A stretch of DNA of 19,483 bases, taken from an uncultured Robinsoniella sp. GTDB lineage: Bacteria > Bacillota > Clostridia > Lachnospirales > Lachnospiraceae. Below the pieces are notes generated by a model. The model was not told the origin of the DNA, did not search any database, and saw nothing but the letters and a program-made list of their open reading frames with translations. A program made the translations under genes and the position numbers. The stretch covers positions 1 to 19,483 of the forward strand of contig UQGG01000087.1 in NCBI GenBank assembly GCA_900540475.1. Direction: 5' to 3'. Shown piece after piece: positions 14,710 to 19,483 of this stretch. The stretch's first letter is position 1; the number at the start of each line of letters is the position of its first letter.

Positions 14710-16941
14710 TTGAAAAAAAGAATTATAAAATATCGGTCGGTTTTTCTGGTGCTTGTTTTATTAATAGCAGCTATAGTAGCAGGTGTAATTTGTGTGGATT
14801 TTACATTGCAGACGAATAATAATTCCCAGAAGCTTTCTATGGAAATTACCGCACGGGATATCCAAAAGAAATGTATTAATGTTTCATTTATCCTGGATGA
14901 TCATTTTTCTGATTTGGAATCGCTGGCAACCACTGTTTCCAGATTTGATCAATATGAGGATGAAGAGTTGATGGACATCCTTGCTCAGTTTGGAAACCAT
15001 CATGACAATTGCCGGGTGAGTATTGCAGATCCTGTCGGTCGGACTTATGAGAAGGGCAGGGAGGAGGTATCCATTGCTGACCGTGATTATTTTAAGAGTG
15101 CTTTAAAAGGGGGCCGTGTTATCTCTGATCTGATTAAATCCAAAGTAACGGGAGAGTACAGCATTGTATTTGCGGTACCGGTATACCGGGAAGGAAAAGC
15201 GGTAGGGGTTTTGCGGACGGTCTATCAGAATATACAGTTAAACAGGCTCCTTCATGTATCCGGAATGGATGCCCAGGAAAATGCCTATATTGTGCAGCGG
15301 GACGGAACCATTGCCCTGTCCATGAACGGAGAGCTGTGCGGCGATAACATAGCGGCGGCACTGGGGACTAAAACAACACAGGAAGCTATTGATCAGATTC
15401 ATTACAATATGGGTAAAACATCGGTGGGAAATCTGGCTTTTGAGGTGGATGATGCCCTGTATTATTGTAACTATGCACCCGTTCCCGGCGGAAAGTGGTA
15501 CCTTTTTAACATATCCTCTGCATCAAAACTGGGGGAATACACTTCAAAGAGTACGGTAACCGGAATGCTCTTTATGGGTAAAATGGTGGTACTGTTCCTC
15601 GTTATCATGGGGGGAATTCTGTGCTATTTGTATTTCAATAACAAACAGATGCGCAAGCTGGCGAATTTATTAGAGAATGTGTCCAACCATGCACCCGGCG
15701 GAATGTTCCGTTATGATCCCAAAACAATGCAGCTGTCATTTATAAATAAAGGATTGTTCCAGATGCTGGGCTGCAAGGAAGAGGAGTTTAAAGAGTATTA
15801 CAAAAACAATTATCTGGAAATGGTTTATGATCCGGACAGGCAGATGGTATTAGAAAACATAGAGAAAATGCTGCCGGATCTGCCAAAACGCAAAAGCTTT
15901 AAAATGAGGTTTCGGTTAAATTCCCATTCCACACCGGCCTACTGGGTGCAGCAGGTCAGCAATATCTTTGAGGAAGAAGGGGAACTGCACGTCTATGGAA
16001 TCCTGGTGGACATTGCAGAATACAAGGCATTTGAAGATGAGCTGTCATTTAACAACCAGCGCTATAAAATCATTGTGAACCAGATGGAATCCTGCTTTGT
16101 GGAATACAATGTCCGGGATATGCATATTCTCATGATACAAAATTTTGAAGAGATGTTTGGCAGAAAGCTGGAGCAGGGGATCGAAGAAGACGAAGGCAAA
16201 AATTTCGTCTTTGAAGAAGACTGGCTTATGATAAAGGATTATTTCCGTAAAGTTCTCTGGGGGGAAAAGCCCTATGAAGAGTGTGAAGGGAGAATTAAAA
16301 AAGAGGATGGTTCTTATCTCTGGTGTCTCATCCGTTTCTATTCCATGGTAGATGAAAACGGAGAAATCAGCCGTCTGATCTGCAAGATAAACAACATTGA
16401 CAAACGCAAGCGCCGTTCTATCGAATTAGAAAGTAAGGTGCAAAAAGATCCGATGACAGGTCTTTATAACAAGAGTGTATCAAAAAAATTGATAGAAGAT
16501 CATCTGGAATCATCACCAAATGATATTCAGGGATTATTTGTTCTGGATATCGATAATTTCAAGGGTATCAACGACAACTATGGACACCACAACGGAGACC
16601 GGGTTCTGAATATGATGGCAGAAACCCTCCACAATCTGTTCCGCAAAAGCGATGTAGTTGGAAGGATTGGCGGAGATGAGTTTATCGTATGCATGAAAGA
16701 CTGCTACAATGAAGAATATGCCATGAAAAAAGCAGACCAGTTGTCACAGGACTTCGCTGACATCACGTCAAAAGCAAAGATTGCTGCAACCTGCAGTATA
16801 GGGGTGGCGCTCTATCCAATTCACGGCAAAGACTGGGATGAATTATTTGAAAAAGCCGACATTGCACTGTACCAGGCAAAAAGACGCGGGAAAAACCAGT
16901 ATGCGGTTTATTGTGTGGATGGGGCTGTGGTGAAGGAATGA
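14710..16941 (+). CDS. Membrane diguanylate cyclase, Cache-PAS-PAS-GGDEF (743 aa)
   Basis: The protein should make cyclic di-GMP from two GTP in response to an outside signal. A membrane segment (about 9-30) is followed by an extracellular region to about residue 285 that looks like a double-Cache sensor, with DRDYFK near 124. A second membrane segment follows (about 286-309), then two PAS domains (about 320-440 and 446-565) and a GGDEF domain (575-737). The active-site GGDEF is at 654-658 and the inhibitory RxxD (RKSD, 645-648) lies exactly five residues before it, so both catalysis and product feedback look intact. There is no EAL or HD domain. The start is a TTG with GGGGG seven bases upstream; a nearby ATG at 14703 is out of frame. 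It is a separate unit from the NRPS operon, but its product is the expected substrate of the HD-GYP regulator there. Confidence 0.92.
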   Translation: MKKRIIKYRSVFLVLVLLIAAIVAGVICVDFTLQTNNNSQKLSMEITARDIQKKCINVSFILDDHFSDLESLATTVSRFDQYEDEELMDILAQFGNHHDNCRVSIADPVGRTYEKGREEVSIADRDYFKSALKGGRVISDLIKSKVTGEYSIVFAVPVYREGKAVGVLRTVYQNIQLNRLLHVSGMDAQENAYIVQRDGTIALSMNGELCGDNIAAALGTKTTQEAIDQIHYNMGKTSVGNLAFEVDDALYYCNYAPVPGGKWYLFNISSASKLGEYTSKSTVTGMLFMGKMVVLFLVIMGGILCYLYFNNKQMRKLANLLENVSNHAPGGMFRYDPKTMQLSFINKGLFQMLGCKEEEFKEYYKNNYLEMVYDPDRQMVLENIEKMLPDLPKRKSFKMRFRLNSHSTPAYWVQQVSNIFEEEGELHVYGILVDIAEYKAFEDELSFNNQRYKIIVNQMESCFVEYNVRDMHILMIQNFEEMFGRKLEQGIEEDEGKNFVFEEDWLMIKDYFRKVLWGEKPYEECEGRIKKEDGSYLWCLIRFYSMVDENGEISRLICKINNIDKRKRRSIELESKVQKDPMTGLYNKSVSKKLIEDHLESSPNDIQGLFVLDIDNFKGINDNYGHHNGDRVLNMMAETLHNLFRKSDVVGRIGGDEFIVCMKDCYNEEYAMKKADQLSQDFADITSKAKIAATCSIGVALYPIHGKDWDELFEKADIALYQAKRRGKNQYAVYCVDGAVVKE

Positions 16942-16963
16942 TCGAACATATCTAAAAAATAAA

Positions 16964-17172
16964 AACGGTGAAGTATAATAGAGATGAAGATTAATAACAT
17001 TTAAGAATAATAGAGATGAAAATTAATTGCGGTGTAGAATATTAGAGTTGAAAATTAATAACGGTCAAGTATAATAGAGATGAAAATTTATAGCGGTGTA
17101 GAATATTAGAGTTGAAAGTTAATAACGATCAAGTATAATAGAGATGAAAATTAATAACAGTGAAGAATAATT
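16964..17172 (+). repeat. Array of 32-bp tandem repeats with micro-ORFs
   Basis: Six full 32-bp units (16964, 16996, 17028, 17060, 17092 and 17124) and a partial seventh from 17156 follow the cyclase gene without gaps. From unit 3 on, two variants alternate: one with GTATAATAGAGATGAAAATT and one with TAGAATATTAGAGTTGAAAA. Units 1, 4 and 6 carry a TATAAT. Each full unit carries an ATG or TTG that opens a 6-9 codon ORF ending in TAA or TAG just before the next start. The array runs to the edge of the methyltransferase gene. There are no unique spacers, so it is not CRISPR. Confidence 0.9.
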
Positions 17173-17216
17173 ATGGTAAATACAGTATAAAAAATAGAAA
17201 GATAACAGGTGAATTT

Positions 17217-19136
17217 GTGAAAGCGGGAACAGAAAGAAGAGAAATGAAAAAGATGGATGGACGAAAGGATTTTCAAAATAAAGATCGGGATCGGAAAGAT
17301 TTTGAAAAAGGCAAGCCGGGGAAGATGAAAGTCCAGACGGTAAATAAAGGTAAGGCTGGAAGAACGGTAGCAGAGAAAGATGATATTAAGGGAAACAGGG
17401 GATCAGGAATAAAGAGGGAAGATTGGAAAAATAAAAAGACGAAATCCGGGCAGGATGGGAATACAAGGGAAGATAGAAAGGCGGGAGCGGTGACGGGGAA
17501 ATGGGAAAATAAAAAGGCGGGAGCGGCGCCTGGAAATAGGGAAGATAAAAAACGGGGAGCAGAGCCTGGGAAATGGGAAGATAAAAAACGGGGAGCAGAG
17601 CCTGGGAAATGGGAAGATAAAAAACGGGGAGCGGCACCTGGAAAATGGGAAAATAAAAAAGCGGGAGAGGCACCTGGAAATAGAGATAATAAAAAAACAG
17701 CGGCAGTGCCTGGAAATTGGGATAATAAAAAACCGGCAGCAGCGCCTGGAAATAGAAATAATAAAAAACCGGCAGCAGCGTCTGGAAATTGGGATAATAG
17801 AAAACCGGCAGCAGCGTTTGGAGATAGGGATAACAAAAAACCAGGAGTAGCGTACGGAGATAGGGATAATAGAAAACCAGGAGTAGGGTCTGCAAATAAA
17901 CAAATCGGCAAATTAAACGGGGACACTAAAAAGAATGGTAAAAAGACTCAATTTATAGAAAAACAAAAAGATGATACGAAAAAAGGAAATGGTATGGCTG
18001 TGTGCCCTGTTTCTAAAAAATGCGGTGGATGTCAGTATCAGGGAATTCCTTACCAGGAGCAGTTAAAATTAAAGGAAAAGGAAATTCGGAAGTGGATTGG
18101 AAAGTTCTGTAAAGTAAATGCTGTGATTGGAATGGAAAATCCGTATCATTATCGAAATAAAGTTCACGCAGTATTTGACAGGGATAAAAGAGGAAATCCC
18201 ATCTGTGGTGTTTACCAGGCGGGAACTCACAATGTGGTTCCAATAGAATCTTGCATGATTGAAGACCAAAAAGCCGATGAAATCATTCAAAGTATACGGG
18301 GACTTCTAAAATCATTTAAAATCAGAACATATGACGAGGATACCGGATATGGACTCCTTCGACATGTGCTTGTTAAACGTGGATTTACCACGAATGAAAT
18401 CATGGTGGTACTGGTGACAGCATCTCCGGTATTCCCATCCAAAAACAATTTTGTCGGAGCCATTCGTAAACTTCATCCGGAGATTACGACTATCATCCAG
18501 AATGTAAATGCCAGAGGAACCAGCATGGTACTTGGGGATAAAGAAAAAACACTGTTTGGAAAAGGCTACATTGAGGATGTACTCTGTGGCTGCACATTCC
18601 GCATCTCTTCCAAATCCTTCTATCAGGTGAACCCGGTACAGACGGAAGTTCTGTACAAAAAAGCCATTGATGCAGCAGGCCTCACAGGGAAGGAACTGGT
18701 AATTGATGCATATTGCGGCATAGGAACAATCGGTTTAATTGCAAGCAAGAAAGCAAAGCGGGTAATTGGCGTGGAGTTAAACAATGATGCAGTCCGTGAC
18801 GCAATAACCAATGCCAAGCGCAATGAGATCGAAAATGTAAAGTTTTATGGTGCCGATGCAGGAGATTTCATGGCGGATATGGCAGCTCAGGGGGAAAAAG
18901 CTGACGTAGTATTTATGGATCCGCCAAGAAGCGGAAGTACAGAACAATTTATGGATTCCATGGTGCAGATGGGACCTGAGAAAGTGGTTTATGTTTCCTG
19001 TAATCCGGAGACGTTAGGCAGGGATTTAGAGTATTTGGCGAAGAAAGGGTATGGATGTAAGGGGAGTTGGGGTGTGGATATGTTTGCTTGGACTGGGCAT
19101 GTGGAGACGGTTGTGCTGCTGGAGAAGAAAAGTTAA
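17217..19136 (+). CDS. rlmD: RlmD-type 23S rRNA uracil-5-methyltransferase with long basic N-terminal extension (639 aa)
   Basis: The last 380 residues are a SAM-dependent RNA uracil-C5 methyltransferase of the TrmA/RumA family. It has iron-sulfur cysteines at 263, 269 and 272 (CPVSKKCGGC) with a fourth likely in ESCMI. Further motifs are SFYQVNP, the SAM loop DAYCGIGTIGL, DPPRSG, the catalytic VSCNPETLG (Cys about 595) and the terminal GHVETV. The usual N-terminal TRAM domain is missing. In its place are about 260 residues rich in Lys, Gly, Asn and Asp, including eleven 12-residue repeats, probably disordered and able to bind RNA. The start is uncertain. A GTG at 17217 has AGGTGA upstream; the GTG at 17160 lies inside the 32-bp repeats without a ribosome site; an ATG at 17244 is also possible. 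It is unrelated in function to the NRPS locus. Confidence 0.88.
   Translation: MKAGTERREMKKMDGRKDFQNKDRDRKDFEKGKPGKMKVQTVNKGKAGRTVAEKDDIKGNRGSGIKREDWKNKKTKSGQDGNTREDRKAGAVTGKWENKKAGAAPGNREDKKRGAEPGKWEDKKRGAEPGKWEDKKRGAAPGKWENKKAGEAPGNRDNKKTAAVPGNWDNKKPAAAPGNRNNKKPAAASGNWDNRKPAAAFGDRDNKKPGVAYGDRDNRKPGVGSANKQIGKLNGDTKKNGKKTQFIEKQKDDTKKGNGMAVCPVSKKCGGCQYQGIPYQEQLKLKEKEIRKWIGKFCKVNAVIGMENPYHYRNKVHAVFDRDKRGNPICGVYQAGTHNVVPIESCMIEDQKADEIIQSIRGLLKSFKIRTYDEDTGYGLLRHVLVKRGFTTNEIMVVLVTASPVFPSKNNFVGAIRKLHPEITTIIQNVNARGTSMVLGDKEKTLFGKGYIEDVLCGCTFRISSKSFYQVNPVQTEVLYKKAIDAAGLTGKELVIDAYCGIGTIGLIASKKAKRVIGVELNNDAVRDAITNAKRNEIENVKFYGADAGDFMADMAAQGEKADVVFMDPPRSGSTEQFMDSMVQMGPEKVVYVSCNPETLGRDLEYLAKKGYGCKGSWGVDMFAWTGHVETVVLLEKKS
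17496..17891 (+). repeat. Eleven in-frame 36-bp repeats inside rlmD
   Basis: Eleven tandem units of exactly 36 bases encode 12-residue repeats such as GKWEDKKRGAEP, GNWDNKKPAAAP and GDRDNKKPGVAY. Units 2 to 4 are nearly identical in DNA, and later units drift, with Arg/Gly giving way to Pro/Ala. A degenerate unit precedes the array. Because 36 is a multiple of three, copy-number change keeps the reading frame. Confidence 0.92.
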
Positions 19137-19416
19137 TTCTAGGCAAGCTCAAGGGATTATTTAATGGAAACGGAGTTGTGTTTTTAGGGTCCAAGACATT
19201 GACTGGTCATTGTGTTTAGTTCTATCACTGCTATATCAAGTTAATGAGCACATTACAAGAGCCTCTGTTTTTAAAGTTTTTCTTTTGATTATAATTTAAG
19301 AAATAGAAAAAGAAATTATAGTGTAAAAACAACTGTCACCGCATGTTGAAACTTACAAGGCCAACGATTTTAGATACTTCAATTTTGCAAATATTTAGAC
19401 TGGGAGGATTGATACT
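19137..19416. other. AT-rich intergenic region
   Basis: No gene is supported in these 280 bases. An 8-bp inverted repeat (TATAATTT at 19290-19297 and AAATTATA at 19313-19320) is present but is modest for such AT-rich DNA. A TTGAAA near 19346 could be a -35 for the next gene, but the matching -10 (TTTAGA) is weak. No clear terminator for rlmD is seen. Confidence 0.5.
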
Positions 19417-19483
19417 TTGCAAGAGAAAGAATTTACTGAAAAAGACTGGAAACTTTTTAGAATTAAGATAGTGGATTGGCAGG
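19417..19483 (+). CDS. 5' end of a small uncharacterised protein (partial)
   Basis: A GGGAGG at 19402-19407 lies nine bases before a TTG that opens a frame running to the window edge. It begins QEKEFTEKDWKLFR and goes on to a DWQ motif. It recalls a family of short, uncharacterised Lachnospiraceae proteins of roughly 100 residues, but that is from memory and only 22 codons are visible. I assign no function. The nearby TTG at 19409 is closed by a stop within 15 codons, which supports the TTG at 19417. Confidence 0.6.
   Translation, partial: MQEKEFTEKDWKLFRIKIVDWQ

Noticed and set aside
16964..17172. CRISPR array
   Set aside because: The 32-bp units are directly adjacent with no unique spacers, and no cas genes are present.
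17273..17926. Long minus-strand ORFs (217, 169 and 166 codons) opposite the start of rlmD
   Set aside because: They arise from the 36-bp repeats, whose length keeps every frame open. Their products are repetitive Phe/Ser/Pro strings with no ribosome site.

Overview
The window looks like a chromosomal segment of a gut-type Clostridia, probably Lachnospiraceae. This is inferred from the moderate GC content with AT-rich gaps, strong AGGAGG-type ribosome binding sites, frequent GTG and TTG starts, and the protein families present. No rRNA, tRNA, CRISPR array, insertion sequence or integrase gene is visible.

Left and centre (238-12919, minus strand) hold one long, tightly packed operon. It is read from right to left: a 2456-residue dimodular NRPS (C-A-T-C-A-T-reductase), a membrane sensor histidine kinase, a response regulator with an HD-GYP c-di-GMP phosphodiesterase output, a fatty-acyl-AMP/CoA ligase, and an 83-residue stand-alone acyl carrier protein. 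Gaps are 2, 23 and 23 bases, and the last two genes overlap by 8 bases. The simplest reading is that the ligase charges an acyl chain onto the carrier protein, the first condensation domain acylates amino acid 1, the second module adds amino acid 2, and the reductase releases an N-acyl dipeptide aldehyde (or alcohol, or a cyclised pyrazinone). Related reductase-ended NRPSs from gut Clostridia are known to make dipeptide aldehydes that inhibit proteases. The unusual part is a complete two-component c-di-GMP signalling module lodged between the assembly line and its acyl-loading genes.

Divergent to the operon (12997-14490, plus strand) lie an Sfp-type phosphopantetheinyl transferase, which would activate the three carrier domains, and an alpha/beta hydrolase. 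The hydrolase is preceded by two tandem palindromes and followed by a strong hairpin. Next comes a membrane PAS-PAS-GGDEF diguanylate cyclase (14710-16941) with its own promoter and an intact inhibitory site. The locus therefore has both a maker and a likely breaker of c-di-GMP beside the NRPS.

The right end is a housekeeping region with odd architecture. An array of 32-bp repeats (16964-17172), in which each unit carries a start codon and a 6-9 codon micro-ORF, runs up to an RlmD-type 23S rRNA uracil-5-methyltransferase. Its N-terminus carries a basic low-complexity extension of about 260 residues with eleven 12-residue repeats. A short AT-rich gap follows, then the 5' end of a small uncharacterised gene cut by the window edge.
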